DNA of 64,000 nt, taken from positions 630,881 to 694,880 of the forward strand of contig NZ_RJLM01000002.1 of the NCBI RefSeq assembly GCF_004104355.1. The letters are read 5' to 3'. The notes under the pieces were generated by a model. It worked only from the letters and a program-made list of their open reading frames with translations, did no database searches and was not told the origin of the DNA. Both the position numbers and the translations under genes were made by a program. Positions 25,820-36,800 of the stretch are shown here, one piece after another; the stretch's first letter is position 1, and each line of letters begins with the position of its first letter. Source of the stretch: Photobacterium chitinilyticum (GTDB lineage: Bacteria; Pseudomonadota; Gammaproteobacteria; Enterobacterales; Vibrionaceae).

Positions 25820-26707
25820 CTATTGCACCTGCTGCGATTGGACAATTTCTTCGTTTACCCAGTTTAATAGTTGTTTAATTGCCCGAGATAGTACCTGATT
25901 TTGCCTGACAATATAGCCGAGGCTGGTGGTTGGAAAATCAGGTAATGGTGTAATTGTCGTTTGTAGGTTGAGCTTGGGGTGGAGAGAGAACTCTGGCACT
26001 ATCGCTACCCCGAATCCCGCTTCCGCCCAGTCGATTTGGGCATCGACACTGCCGACCTCCATTATCCGGTACTTTGGTAGGCTGAGTGTGGGTAGTGCAG
26101 AATCAAGCAGATCACGGGTACGGGTATCGTGACCGAGTAAAATAAGAGTGGGCTCTTCCTGATTGTCTGTTCGCAAGCCTTGTTGCCAGCCCTGTAACCC
26201 ATTGCCGAGCGCACACCATTTGACCTGTTGTAGCTCGGTGAAATGCAGTGGCTGGCTTTCTTTTTGCGCCATTACAAATCCCAGATCAGCCTTGGCACTT
26301 TTGACCAGCTCGGCGGCTTGTGACGAGGTGGTATTGAGCAACGACAGATCGATACCGGGAAACTCCTGCTTGAAAGACTGGAACGGCGAGATCAGCAAGA
26401 GTCGCGAGATAATATCGCTGGCGGCGATGGTCAGAGTTCCCTGACACAAGTCATTGATAGCATTTAGATCGGCCTGACAAACTTGCAGCTCCATCAACGT
26501 GTTTTGTGCGCTTTGCAACAGGCGTTCTCCAGCCTGTGTCAGTCTGAAAGGATTACGCTCAATCAGTTTAACCCGTGTGGCTTGTTCTAGCTGCTTAATA
26601 TGCAGGCTGACATTAGGCTGGGTCATATGTAGCTCGGTTGCCGTCTTGCCGAAATGCTCCAACCGGGCCAGGGTCACAAAGGTGTTGAGCCAGTGAATAT
26701 CTAACAT
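25820..26707 (-). CDS. LysR-family transcriptional regulator
   Basis: 295 residues. The N-terminal helix-turn-helix reads FGKTATELHMTQPNVSLHIKQLEQ; the co-inducer domain follows, from about residue 90. It is divergent from the adenylosuccinate synthetase paralogue 180 bp away, the usual arrangement for a LysR regulator and its target. A TTATCA-N3-TGATAA box (T-N11-A pattern) lies between the two. Effector unknown; a purine nucleotide or intermediate is a guess from the neighbour. Confidence 0.9.
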   Translation of the reverse strand: MLDIHWLNTFVTLARLEHFGKTATELHMTQPNVSLHIKQLEQATRVKLIERNPFRLTQAGERLLQSAQNTLMELQVCQADLNAINDLCQGTLTIAASDIISRLLLISPFQSFKQEFPGIDLSLLNTTSSQAAELVKSAKADLGFVMAQKESQPLHFTELQQVKWCALGNGLQGWQQGLRTDNQEEPTLILLGHDTRTRDLLDSALPTLSLPKYRIMEVGSVDAQIDWAEAGFGVAIVPEFSLHPKLNLQTTITPLPDFPTTSLGYIVRQNQVLSRAIKQLLNWVNEEIVQSQQVQ

Positions 26708-26802
26708 GGGGATCCTGTGATTAGTAGTGGGGATGAGAAGCTCGAGGTGATATTAGCTCGCAATATTCTACGCTGCTCTCAAAATAATCCCATATGGAAT
26801 TC

Positions 26803-26817
26803 TTATCAAGGTGATAA
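26803..26817. promoter_or_regulatory. LysR-type operator (T-N11-A palindrome)
   Basis: TTATCA-AGG-TGATAA is a perfect 15-bp interrupted palindrome of the T-N11-A form used by LysR regulators. It lies 70 bp upstream of the purA-like gene and 96 bp upstream of the LysR gene. Confidence 0.6.
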
Positions 26818-26886
26818 CGATTATTAATTTTTCTTATTTCCAATCGAGGCATAGGATAGTGGCATCGCTTTTGAGGAGAGTAAATC

Positions 26887-28143
26887 ATGTCGTCTATTGT
26901 TGTTGTTGGTGCTAACTGGGGTGATGAAGGTAAAGGCCGTATCGTTGACTATTTAGCCGATCAGGCTTCAGCGAGCATTCGTTTCCAGGGTGGCAATAAT
27001 GCAGGTCATACCGTGGTGAATGACTTCGGTACATTCAAGCTGCACCAGCTTCCAAGCGGCGTATTTAATCCTGACTGTATTGCGGTGCTAGGCCCAGGCA
27101 TGGTGATCAGCCCGGCGCCATTAACCGAAGAATTGGCTGAAGTAAAAGCGGCTGGCGTTAACGTCAACATGCGTATTTCAGACCGCGCGACACTTTGTCT
27201 TCCACTCCACGCTATTGAAGACACACTAGAAGAAGAGCGCTTGGGTGATGGGGCTTATGGTTCGACACGTCAGGGCATAGCACCCGCTTATGGCGACCGA
27301 GTGATGAAGAAAGGTATCTTGGTCGGTTGGCTCAAGCAGCCTGAAGTACTGCGTGAACGTATCCAGTTTATGCTGGACTGGAAACTGCCACAGCTTAAGG
27401 CGTTGTATCCGTCATTTGAATTTGAGCAGACGGCAGAAGAGATGACCGAGTGGTTGCTTGAAGTTTCGGCGCCTTGGCGCGATGCGATCTGTAACGTTAC
27501 CCTGCCTCTGAAAGAACTGCAGGCAAAAGATCAAAACTTGCTGTTCGAAGCACAATTAGGTGCAGGTCGTGATTTGGTCTACGGCGAATATCCATGGACG
27601 ACGTCTTCCAACGTGATTTCAACCTATGCAGGTATTGGTAGCGGTTTGCCAGCACTTCGTCCTGAGCGTGTAATTGCGGTTGCCAAGGCATTTAGCTCGT
27701 CAGTTGGCACCGGCACCTTAATTACTGCGATGGAAGAGCAAGATGCATTCCGTGAATCTGCCAATGAATATGGCGCAGTTACCGGTCGTCCGCGTGACAT
27801 GGGATATTTTGATGCTGTAGCGACTCGCAACGGCGTAGAAATTCAGGCGGCAACAGAAATTGCCTTGACCAAGGTAGACTGCCTGAGCGGTATGTCAGAT
27901 CTGAAAATCTGTGTTGATTACGACGGTGAGCACAGCGAAAATCCAATTTGGCCGCAAACAGCAGCGCTTGCACCTGTTTATGAGCAAATGGAAGGCTGGA
28001 GTGAAGACATTACAGGATGTCGTACGTTCGAAAGCCTGCCAATTGCTGCGCAGAAGTATGTACTGCGCATTGAAGAACTCATGGGCGTACCGGTCAAGAT
28101 GATCTCGGTAGGTCCTGAGCGTGAGCAAATGATTAATCGCTAA
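26887..28143 (+). CDS. Divergent adenylosuccinate synthetase paralogue
   Basis: 418 residues; the housekeeping enzyme is about 432. PurA joins IMP and aspartate using GTP. Core residues are kept: GDEGKG (catalytic Asp), NNAGHT (catalytic His), the Thr of the IMP loop, the aspartate-loop Arg pair in TGRPRD, and TKVD for guanine. The IMP loop differs: GSTRQGIAPAYGDR replaces GTTGRGIGPAYEDK, and FEAQLGAGRDL replaces FEGAQGTLLD. The usual RDPF tail is missing. GAGGAGAG precedes the ATG. These changes suggest an active enzyme with shifted substrate choice or regulation. It is not a PurZ-type enzyme by its retained Asp. Control by a dedicated LysR regulator supports a specialised rather than housekeeping role. 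Confidence 0.85.
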   Translation: MSSIVVVGANWGDEGKGRIVDYLADQASASIRFQGGNNAGHTVVNDFGTFKLHQLPSGVFNPDCIAVLGPGMVISPAPLTEELAEVKAAGVNVNMRISDRATLCLPLHAIEDTLEEERLGDGAYGSTRQGIAPAYGDRVMKKGILVGWLKQPEVLRERIQFMLDWKLPQLKALYPSFEFEQTAEEMTEWLLEVSAPWRDAICNVTLPLKELQAKDQNLLFEAQLGAGRDLVYGEYPWTTSSNVISTYAGIGSGLPALRPERVIAVAKAFSSSVGTGTLITAMEEQDAFRESANEYGAVTGRPRDMGYFDAVATRNGVEIQAATEIALTKVDCLSGMSDLKICVDYDGEHSENPIWPQTAALAPVYEQMEGWSEDITGCRTFESLPIAAQKYVLRIEELMGVPVKMISVGPEREQMINR

Positions 28144-28227
28144 TACCGGTTGATGTAGTTGTTCACACACCCAGGGAAGCAATCAGGCTGGCCAGCAATG
28201 GTCAGCCTGTTTGTCATTTGTAACTTG

Positions 28228-28460
28228 TTAAATATCGTTGGTTACGGCCAGTATTGCAGTCAGCATATCCTGACCAAAGGCAACGCTGCGCTCTGGTGAC
28301 CAGCCGTAGAAGCTGTCGGGCTGCAGGTTGTGATCTTTGAACGGCAGCATGATAAATAGGTCGCTAGAAGCTGTTGGTTGATCACCTGCGAACCTTTAGT
28401 AAGAATGCTTCCTGGGGGCGGTTGTGCAGGTTAAGTGCGGACAGAAAGGCATGGTTTGTC
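28228..28460 (-). pseudogene. Degraded gene remnant (C-terminal part)
   Basis: The minus strand reads LNLHNRPQEAFLL, then after a frame change DQPTASSDLFIMLPFKDH, LQPDSFYGWSPERSVAFGQD, MLTAILAVTNDI and a stop at 28228-28230. It has protein-like composition but no start. I do not recognise the family. It looks like the 3' end of a gene lost by decay or deletion. Confidence 0.5.
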
Positions 28461-28614
28461 ACTACTCGCGTATATTTACCGAGCTTACTAGTCGTTTTTT
28501 ATACTAACTCTATAAAAATGAGAATAAAGTCATTAAAAGTGGTTATCTGTTGAGCAGTTAACTCTGTTGATACTTTACAATGGCCCAAGAGCTAAGTATT
28601 ATCCACCGCACTAC

Positions 28615-28705
28615 GGAGAGATGGCTGAGTGGTTGAAAGCACCGGTCTTGAAAACCGGCATACGTTTGTAGCGTATCTAGGGTTCAAATCCCTATCTCTC
28701 CGCCA
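28615..28705 (+). tRNA. tRNA-Ser (anticodon UGA)
   Basis: 91 bases with encoded CCA. The acceptor stem GGAGAGA pairs with TCTCTCC, the anticodon loop CTTGAAA carries TGA, the variable arm is long as in serine tRNAs, and the T arm is GGGTTCAAATCCC. Confidence 0.96.
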
Positions 28706-28712
28706 TATTAGA

Positions 28713-28738
28713 AAGCCCAGCAGAAATGCTGGGTTTTC
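28713..28738 (+). terminator. Terminator after tRNA-Ser
   Basis: Stem AAGCCCAGCA (28713-28722) with TGCTGGGTTT (28728-28737), one G-T pair, then T-rich sequence, eight bases after the tRNA CCA. Confidence 0.85.
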
Positions 28739-28795
28739 GTCGTTTAAAGAGTTTGAGTATTGATAGGGATTTGAAAATCCCCCATACCCAGAACG

Positions 28796-28904
28796 CTCCG
28801 CCAAATTCAAGAAAACCGCTGATGATTCAGCGGTTTTTTTATGCCTGAAATCTAGGGTTCAAATCCGCAATACCCTCGAAGCACTCCGCCAAATTCAAGA
28901 AAAC
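28796..28904 (+). repeat. Partial copies of the tRNA-Ser 3' end
   Basis: A 21-base block beginning CTCCGCCAAATTC occurs at 28796-28816 and again at 28884-28904; each starts with the tRNA's acceptor-CCA end. TCTAGGGTTCAAATCC, the tRNA T arm, recurs at 28851-28866. They may be scars of duplication or of integration at the tRNA gene. A terminator hairpin (AAACCGCTGA/TCAGCGGTTT, 28813-28837, then T's) sits between them. Confidence 0.65.
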
Positions 28905-29135
28905 TGTGATGTTTGGATGCGAGGACTTAGCTATTTTTTGATAAATAAAGTACAGCGACTATTATTTTTCATCTTAATGATGATAGTATTCGCATAAAGC
29001 AGTTTCTTTAAGGTTGATTGTTGTGCAAAGAATTCCTCTTTCCTCTTTAGCTGTAATGAGCTTCCATTATTGGCTGAAAATCAAGTGTTATTGCGATTTT
29101 TAACTGTTAAGCGTTTATATTAAAAGGTAAAAAAT

Positions 29136-29609
29136 ATGAATCTGTGTATACATTTTTTCGTTGAAGGACTTTCAAACGGAGAAATGAAGGGTAATTTTAC
29201 GGATGAGCGAGCAAGGAAGCACTTGAAGGCGTTGTTATATGGGATCGATGAGGCTAGAGAAAATATTATTATCGATTTCTCGCTAAATCATACAGATACC
29301 ATTACGCGGTACGATAATTTTAAAGAAGCATGGCAGCAGCTAGATATTAGTCAGCGTGAATTTATTGCTGCATTTAGGCATCTGTTAGGCAAAGCGTATA
29401 TTAATCCTCATAACAGAGATTTTGTCCGTGAGTTTTTTTGTGACCTAGTCAGAGAGCGTTTTAATATTCATTTAAACGAACTCATACAATCAGACAGTTT
29501 GGAGTCATTGCCAAAAGGTCAGCAGATTTTACTCGCCAGTAAGGCCCATCGTGAAATCGTTGAAATGGTCGGTGCCTGTAACGAAGTGCAAAGTTATGAA
29601 GCTTGCTAA
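29136..29609 (+). CDS. Hypothetical protein
   Basis: 157 residues from ATG 29136 with AAAAGG upstream. I do not recognise the family. The sequence is mostly alpha-helical and charged, with no signal peptide or membrane span: an N-terminal LSNGEMKGNFTDERARKHLKALL segment, a central FKEAWQQLDISQREFIAAF and a C-terminal HREIVEMVGACNEVQ. It is alone downstream of tRNA-Ser, a typical place for acquired genes, and converges with the TetR gene. Confidence 0.7.
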   Translation: MNLCIHFFVEGLSNGEMKGNFTDERARKHLKALLYGIDEARENIIIDFSLNHTDTITRYDNFKEAWQQLDISQREFIAAFRHLLGKAYINPHNRDFVREFFCDLVRERFNIHLNELIQSDSLESLPKGQQILLASKAHREIVEMVGACNEVQSYEAC

Positions 29610-29771
29610 TAGGGATAGATGGCAAAGGTGCGTAAGTTGAGCTCATCGTAAGCTGTTATTAGCCACTAACACAAACATTGTTGTATGTAATTTTTTGTCG
29701 CCCCATGGTTGTTTGTTATATAACAGCAATAGCATTCATGGGGTGTCAGTAAATCATGGGGATATTCTATA

Positions 29772-30233
29772 TTACGCAAGATCGTTGCTAGTTGGCTCTT
29801 CCTCGCTTAGGTGCACAACGGCATAACCTAGGCTCAGATAGATACAGCGTTCCACTTCCTTTGGCTCACCAGAAATTCTAGCAAATAACCCAGCATACCC
29901 CATCTTTGTGGTGGTGATTGCACCTGAGTGCCGGATTGCTTTGACAAACTCCTGATCATTGTGGATTGCATATATCCAAGACGTAAAGAAAGCATCAGGT
30001 GACGTAAAGATGAGAGGGCGTTCAATAATCTCAGAAAATAATGGCTTTAGCTCGTTGATTAAATCAGCCTTTAACTTAAAGTGTGCATTGATACCAGAGC
30101 GGGCAATACCAACTTTTTTGGCTATTGCACTGAATGTCAGATAGTCAAAGCCTTCATTCATCGCAATATCAAAAGATGCATCGATGATTTTTTGTCTGGT
30201 TATAGCTGCAACAGCTTGGCTAACTCTTGGCAC
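29772..30233 (-). CDS. TetR-family regulator
   Basis: 153 residues from GTG 30233, chosen because GGGAG lies seven bases upstream and the protein then begins VPRVSQAVAAITRQKIIDAS, a normal TetR start; the longer frame to 30362 would add a hydrophobic segment that does not belong. Helix-turn-helix: LTFSAIAKKVGIARSGINAHF. The ligand domain is short and ends abruptly (HLSEEEPTSNDLA). It is 570 bp upstream of and divergent from the pullulanase gene; no link between them is shown. Confidence 0.82.
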   Translation of the reverse strand: MPRVSQAVAAITRQKIIDASFDIAMNEGFDYLTFSAIAKKVGIARSGINAHFKLKADLINELKPLFSEIIERPLIFTSPDAFFTSWIYAIHNDQEFVKAIRHSGAITTTKMGYAGLFARISGEPKEVERCIYLSLGYAVVHLSEEEPTSNDLA

Positions 30234-30806
30234 TGGTAACTCCCAACAAAGGCCATTGCCTGTAATGTTGTGATTGAGAATGAGTAAGATAAAGCATGAT
30301 AACAGTATTCTAGAGAATATGAAGAATGACATTGTATTGGCACTGTACGAGGTGAACAGCACACTTGGCTAATTAACGACGCTATAATTATTGATTAGCT
30401 GCTTATTTGAACGATTAATATCGATAGCGGCAGATAAAGGCAGTACTTGGTATTTATTTGTACCTTTATTGATTACCTGCACAACTTTGCAATTAACTCT
30501 GATTTTTTCAAAATGTTATTTAATTTCATTTTTTACACGCAGAGTTGAACTAAAAGTGACGCTCATCTCGTTTTGCGGGTTTGTTCTGTAAATCAATAAA
30601 AGATAATGATGAACAATTAGTGATTCTCATCAACACTTCGGTTTCTACGCCCATCGCCTCATCCCCCTGCAAGCCCTTTGATAGGGTGAGGTAATGTTTT
30701 TCCTTGTTCTTATATCCTCCCTATATGTGTAAAGGTGATCAGTGCGCTGTTTCTTTTTCCTGGACGAAAAAGGATGGACTTTCACCGGAGCCATTTTTTC
30801 TAATCA
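30234..30806. other. Long intergenic region upstream of the pullulanase gene
   Basis: About 570 bp with no coding frame. It holds one perfect MalT box (30657-30666) and, further on, a partial G-rich copy near 30683-30692. A long upstream region fits a gene controlled by MalT and other factors. Confidence 0.6.
30657..30666 (-). promoter_or_regulatory. MalT box
   Basis: The minus strand reads GGGGATGAGG, exactly the consensus GGGGA(T/G)GAGG for the maltotriose-responsive activator MalT. It is about 150 bp upstream of the pullulanase start; pullulanase is a classic MalT target in enteric bacteria. Confidence 0.75.
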
Positions 30807-30818
30807 ATGGGTATAACA

Positions 30819-33800
30819 ATGAAAACGAACCTAACAAAGCTGACCGTTGCGCTAGCATCGCTTGGTGCTTTGGCTGGTTGCGGTGATGATGAATCAACTC
30901 ACCCGACAACCTACCTAAGTGTCCAGGCGATGGATGGCTACTTGCAAAAGGCGCAAGTTTGGCTGGATGTGAATGGTAACTTCAAGCTTGATGCGAACGA
31001 GCCGCAGGCGCTGACCGGCGCTGAAGGTAAAGCAACTTTGGATCTGACCAAGTTCACTGGCGATCCGGCGCACTATCCGCTGATGACAAAGGTGCTTAAA
31101 GGGCAAACTATTGATGAGGATAACCCTAGCATAACCGTCACTCGTGATTATGTAATGATGGCGCCGAAGGGATATAAAAAAATCAGTCCGGTAACAACGA
31201 TGATCGGACTAAAAATTGCCGAAGGTGCCTCGGAGCAGGAAGCATTGGCGGCAGTGCGCAGTGAGCTGGCACAGCCTGATTTGAATCCAGAGCAAGATTA
31301 TATCGCTTCAAAGAATACTCTTGTTGCCCAGTCAGCACGTTCGATCGCTCAGTTGTTACCAGAGCAGTTAGGTACTAATGATATTGCTGAGCAGAAAGCC
31401 GTATTGTCACAAGGTGCATCAGCGCTCGGCAAGGAAATCGAGAGTCAGCGGCAGAACAATCAGGTGCCGAACCTGAAAGATAAAACCTTGGTGAAGGGCA
31501 AAGATGGAAAACCAGCTGTTTCCAATGACAGTGACGGCGACGGATTTGCCGATGACATCGATCTCTTCCCGAATGATCCGAAAGAAAGCGCTGATTTTGA
31601 CAAAGATGCTATCGGCGATCATGCCGATCTCGATGATGATAATGATGGCTATAATGACAGCGTTGAGTTGCGCCTGGAAAGCGACCCGTATGATCCACAA
31701 TCTATCCCTTCTGACTTTGATGGCGATAAGCTGGCCGATGCGGATGACCCTGATGACGATAACGATAGTTTTAAAGATACTGATGAATTAAAGGTCGGGA
31801 GTGATCCGAAAAATGCGCTGTCGACACCATTAGATCTGGACGGTGATGGCTGGTCGAATGCTGACGAGGAGCGTTTAGGCAGCAGCAGTAAAGATAAAGC
31901 TGATCAGCCTGCAGATCTCGACGGCGACAAGATTGCGGATGCAGATGATCCTGATATCGATAACGATGGGGCAAGCAATAAGCAAGACTTATTCCCGCGA
32001 GATAGGTTTGAAAGCCTTGATACCAATGGCGACGGCCTCGGTGATTTTGCTTCAAGTGACGATGACGGTGATGGTATTCCTGATAGTATCGACCCTGAAC
32101 CGAAAAACGCAAATAATACAACGAATAAGCCTGCTCCCCAATATACTGAAGCGGTGATCCACTATAAGCGTGCAGACGGAAATTACGACGGGTGGGGTCT
32201 GCATATCTGGAACAACGAAAGTTGTGACAGTATCGCCGACAGTGCATTGACTGATGTGTCATGGGGAAAACCTTTCCCAGTCTCTGAGGTAAGCAACGAA
32301 TACGGTGCGGTTTATAAGCTGCCGCTTAAATCCGGCCATTCGAGTTGTATGAATTTTATTCTCCATAAAGGTGATAGCAAAGCACTTGGTGGCGGTGACT
32401 TGCAGTTTGATTTCTCGAAGGGTGACAAGATCTATACCTTTGATGGCAACAGCACGCTGTATTATGAACCCGTTACCGAAGTGCCGGTGAAATTGTCAGG
32501 TGCCTCTGCTCACTGGTTGGATTTAACCACCTTTGCCTGGTTAGAAAGTGATAAGGCGAAGAGCTATGAGCTCTGGTCAAGTGACAAGGGCAATGGTGAT
32601 ATCAGTAAGCCTGACAGCTTCAAACGTGCAACGTTGACCAATTCTGGCGTGATCCAAAACGATAAATTCCCACATCTTGCCGGTCGTACGGCGTTCACTC
32701 TTGATGCAGATGCCGAAAAAGCCAAAGCGTTGCTGAAGCAGCAGCTTATCGCAGTTGCTCTTGATGAGAACAATAAGGTTGTTGCCGCAACCAAGGTCCA
32801 AATACCGGGAGTGATTGATACTATCTACACTGCTGGTGCACAAGATGCCGATGAGGCACGTCTTGGGTCATGGATTGATTCTGGCGAGGCAAATTTTGCC
32901 TTGTGGGCACCAACGGCTACCGATGTAGAACTGTATCTTTATGGTGCAGATAAATCATTATTGGCTGAATCGCCAATCACGTTAAGCGAGGATCCGGCGA
33001 CCGGGATCTGGCGTCACAAAGGTAGTTCCGACCTGAAAAATGTGTTTTATCGCTACCGAGTAAAAGCTTATCACCCTAAAACCGGCAATATCGAATGGAT
33101 GAGTACTACTGATCCGTACTCCTTGTCGTTGAGCACTTCTAGCCTTTATTCGCAGCTGGTTGATCTCTCTGATCAGGCGACTAAGCCGTCGGGCTGGGAT
33201 ACACAGATGATCCCGACTTTGGCAAACCCGGAAGATAATATTATTTACGAGCTTCATATTCGCGATTTCAGTGCTAGCGATAGCAAGGGAAGTCCTGAAT
33301 ATAACGGTAAGTATTTAGCGTTTAGCGAAGAAGAACGCGACAGTGTTAGTCATCTTAAGAGCCTCAAAGAGGCGGGACTAACGACTGTTCATCTGCTGCC
33401 GAGTTATGATTTGGCATCTATTCAGGAAGATGCGACTAAGCGTGTAGATCTTAACGATACGGTCGACAAACTCTGTGGTGTAAACCCCAAGGCCAACCTG
33501 TGCAGCGACGGGACTTCGCGCTCGTCGACAATTCTTGACCTGCTTAAGGCTCTTGATCCAAAAACCGATAAAGCTCAGGCCTTACTGGCGGATATTCGTC
33601 CGTTAGATAGTTTTAACTGGGGCTATGATCCCTTCCACTATAGCGCTCCGGAAGGTAGTTATGCAGTAGAGAGTGATGGTGTTAGCCGGATCAAAGAATA
33701 CCGTAGCATGATCCTGAAACTGCATGAACTTGGGTTCCGGGTTGTTCAAGATGTCGTATACAACCACACCTTCTCTTCGGGCCTTTATGATAAGTCGGTG

Positions 33801-36800
33801 CTGGATAAAACAGTTCCAGGCTATTACCACCGCCTAAATCCGGTATCGGGAGCCGTTGAAAATACGACCTGTTGTGACAACACTGCATCTGAAAACCGGA
33901 TGTTCGAGAAGCTGGTTGGTGACAGTCTGATGATGTGGGCTCAGGACTATAAGATTGATGGTTTCCGCTTCGATCTGATGGGCCACCTGATGAAATCGAG
34001 CATGAAGAAAGTTTATGAACAGGTAAAAACCATTGACCAGGATAACTGGTTCTACGGCGAAGGCTGGAACTTTGGTGAAGTGGCGAATGGCGCACGCGGT
34101 GAGAATGCGACCCAATGGCCGATGGCAGGAACGGGGATTGGTACTTACAACGATCGCTTGCGTGACGGTGTGCGTGGCGGCGGTCCGTTTGATAGTGGTG
34201 ATGCCTTGTTGAAAACGCCGGGCTTTGCCAATGCTGGTGATCGATTCGATGCCGACTTGAAGTCGAAAATGGATCTGATCCGTTACGGTATGGCCGGTAA
34301 CCTTCAGGCATATCCTCTGGAGACATCGACGGGTGTAACGGTGAGCGGTCGCGACTTTAAGTACGGCGATCAAGGTGCGGCTTATACCTTGGATCCGCAG
34401 GAATCAATTAACTACGTTTCTAAGCACGATAACCAAACACTATGGGATTTTAACCAGTATAAAGCTGCACCAGATGTTTCGGTTGAGGATCGGGCCCGGA
34501 TGCAGATTATAGGCCTGGCTCCTGTCATGCTTGGGCAGGGTGTACCGTTCTTGCATATGGGCTCGGAGTTGTTACGTTCTAAATCAATGGAGCGTGATAG
34601 TTACGACTCAGGTGACTGGTACAACAAGGTTGATTTTAGCAAGCAAACCAATAACTGGAATGTCGGCCTGCCTCGGTCGGACAAAGACAAGGATAATTGG
34701 GATGCAATCAAGACAATCATCAATAACCCAAATGCCAAGGCTCGTCCGCAAGATATTGAATGGACTGATGCTCGCTTTAAGGAACTGCTGAAGATCCGCT
34801 CGACTACGCCACTACTGAAACTGATCAGTGCTGATGAAGTCGTAAAACGGGTTCGCTTCCATAATACGGGCTCTGCGTCTGTGCCGGGAGTGATTGTTAT
34901 GAGTGTTGATGACGGCGTTAAAGCCGGCGCTGATCTTGATACTAACTATCAGGCATTGGTCGTGGTGATCAATGCAAACATCAAAGCTCAATCGGTAACG
35001 CTCTCTGGTACTAGCGGATTTGAACTTCATCCAGTGATGGCGAGCTCTAGCGATAGCAAGATCACTCAGTCGAGCTTTAGCAATGGTACCTTTAATGTGC
35101 CTGGACTGACTGCAGCGGTTTTTGTTAAACCTCAGAGCGGTGAGCAGGGCGAAGGGCTAGGTGGCGAAAGCAAACCAGTGGTAATAGCACCGTACGGTGG
35201 TGAAAAAGTACTGGTTCGCGGTAGCTTCAATAGCTGGGGCGAAGATGCCGCTATGCAATATATCGGTGACGGAAAATATGCGTTGGAGCGTTACTTCGAA
35301 CCGGGTGTCTATGATTTCAAGATCGCTTCAAGTGATTGGAGTACGGTGAACTTGGGCTTCGACAAAGTGTCAGCCGGTGATGGCTCGGTCAGTTTTGAGA
35401 AGGAAGGAGAAAACATCCGTATTACGGTAACGAAGCAGGGGCTATGGCAGTTTGTACTTGATGCCAGTGACAAGGAGAAGCCTTCGTTAGTGGTGAAAAA
35501 TACCGGAAAAGACTTTGCTTGTTACGGCGGTGACAACAAAGCCTGTGAGCTGCGGATGTATCAGGTCATGGTTGAATCGTTCGTTGATGGCGACAGCAAG
35601 GCTGATTATGGTGAAGGTTACGGTACGTCCCATCACCGTGGTGACCTGCAAGGGGTCATTAACAGCCTTGATTACATCAAGAGCCTAAATGTAAATGCTC
35701 TGTGGTTGACGCCGGTGTTTGATTCCTGTGCTGGTGACGCGGGGGATCTCAAACTTGATGCGACTGGTTATTTTGCCTGTGACTACTTCAATGTCGATCC
35801 GAACTTCGGTACTAATGAGCAACTGAAAACGTTGATCAGCAAAGCCCATGAAAAGGACATGTATGTATTCCTTGACGGGGTCTTTGGTCACACCAACAAG
35901 GTAACGGTTAAACCATCGCCAACAGGCAAGCTACCGACACTTAAAGCTGGTGATGACAATTATGCGGGACAGCTGGTGGTCTACCCAGACAGTAACAGCA
36001 TGGAGTTCTTCAAGGAGGTCGCGACTCACTGGATCAAAGAGTATGACGTCGATGGCTGGCGTTTGGATCAGGCCTATCAGTTACCACTTGACCAGTGGCG
36101 TGAAATCCGTACAGCGGTAGAAGCGGCATCGGCAGAGAATAAGACGGCTGGTAAAGTTTGGGGTACGCTGGGCTACATGGTTGGTGAAGTCTGGAAAGGG
36201 GCGGGTGAGATTGCGTCCACTACCTACGGCACTAATAAAGAGCCGGCTCTTTCTTCGGCGTTTAACTTCCCGTTGCGATACGGGTTGGTGAAAGCGCTGG
36301 CTGTCGAAGAGTCAGGTAATTCAGGTAATGCTACTGAGATCAATGCTTCTTGGAACAAGATCGAAAACTATCCTTATCATGCAATGCCTAACCTGATGCT
36401 GGGCAATCATGACTTGGTGCGCTTTGGTGATTTGATCCAGCGTGGTAACAAGGGTGAGTACTTCAAGCGTCATAAGGCTGCGTTTAGCTTCATGACTGCT
36501 TGGTCTGGCCCGATTACTTTCTACTACGGCGATGAGATTGGTGATGAAGTTGCCAACTTTGCGACCAAGTTGAAATCGGAAGATAACTGTTCGACGCAAG
36601 GATTGTGTGATGATCATGTCGCACGCTCGAGTGCCAAGATTGATGGTGTAACTGACGTTACGCTAACGGCTGATCAAGCAGATCTGAAGAGCTGGCTCAG
36701 CAAGGCGATGGCAGTACGTGCAGCCAACCCTGCGCTGTATAAAGGTAAGCGTCGCAATCTGTTGAGCTCCGAGACTGTGTATGCAGATCTGAAGCAGTAC

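Noticed and set aside
26887-28143. PurZ-type (2-aminoadenylosuccinate) synthetase
   Set aside because: Phage PurZ lacks the catalytic Asp of GDEGKG; here it is present, so this explanation is not supported.
31419-32262. Several long frames antisense or out of frame within the Asp-rich pullulanase repeats
   Set aside because: They arise from the repeated GAY codons of the calcium-binding repeats; products are low-complexity (runs of Met/Ile or His/Arg).
33691-34373. Two long minus-strand frames opposite the first GH13 barrel
   Set aside because: They are codon shadows of a strongly coded enzyme with intact catalytic residues; no start signal.
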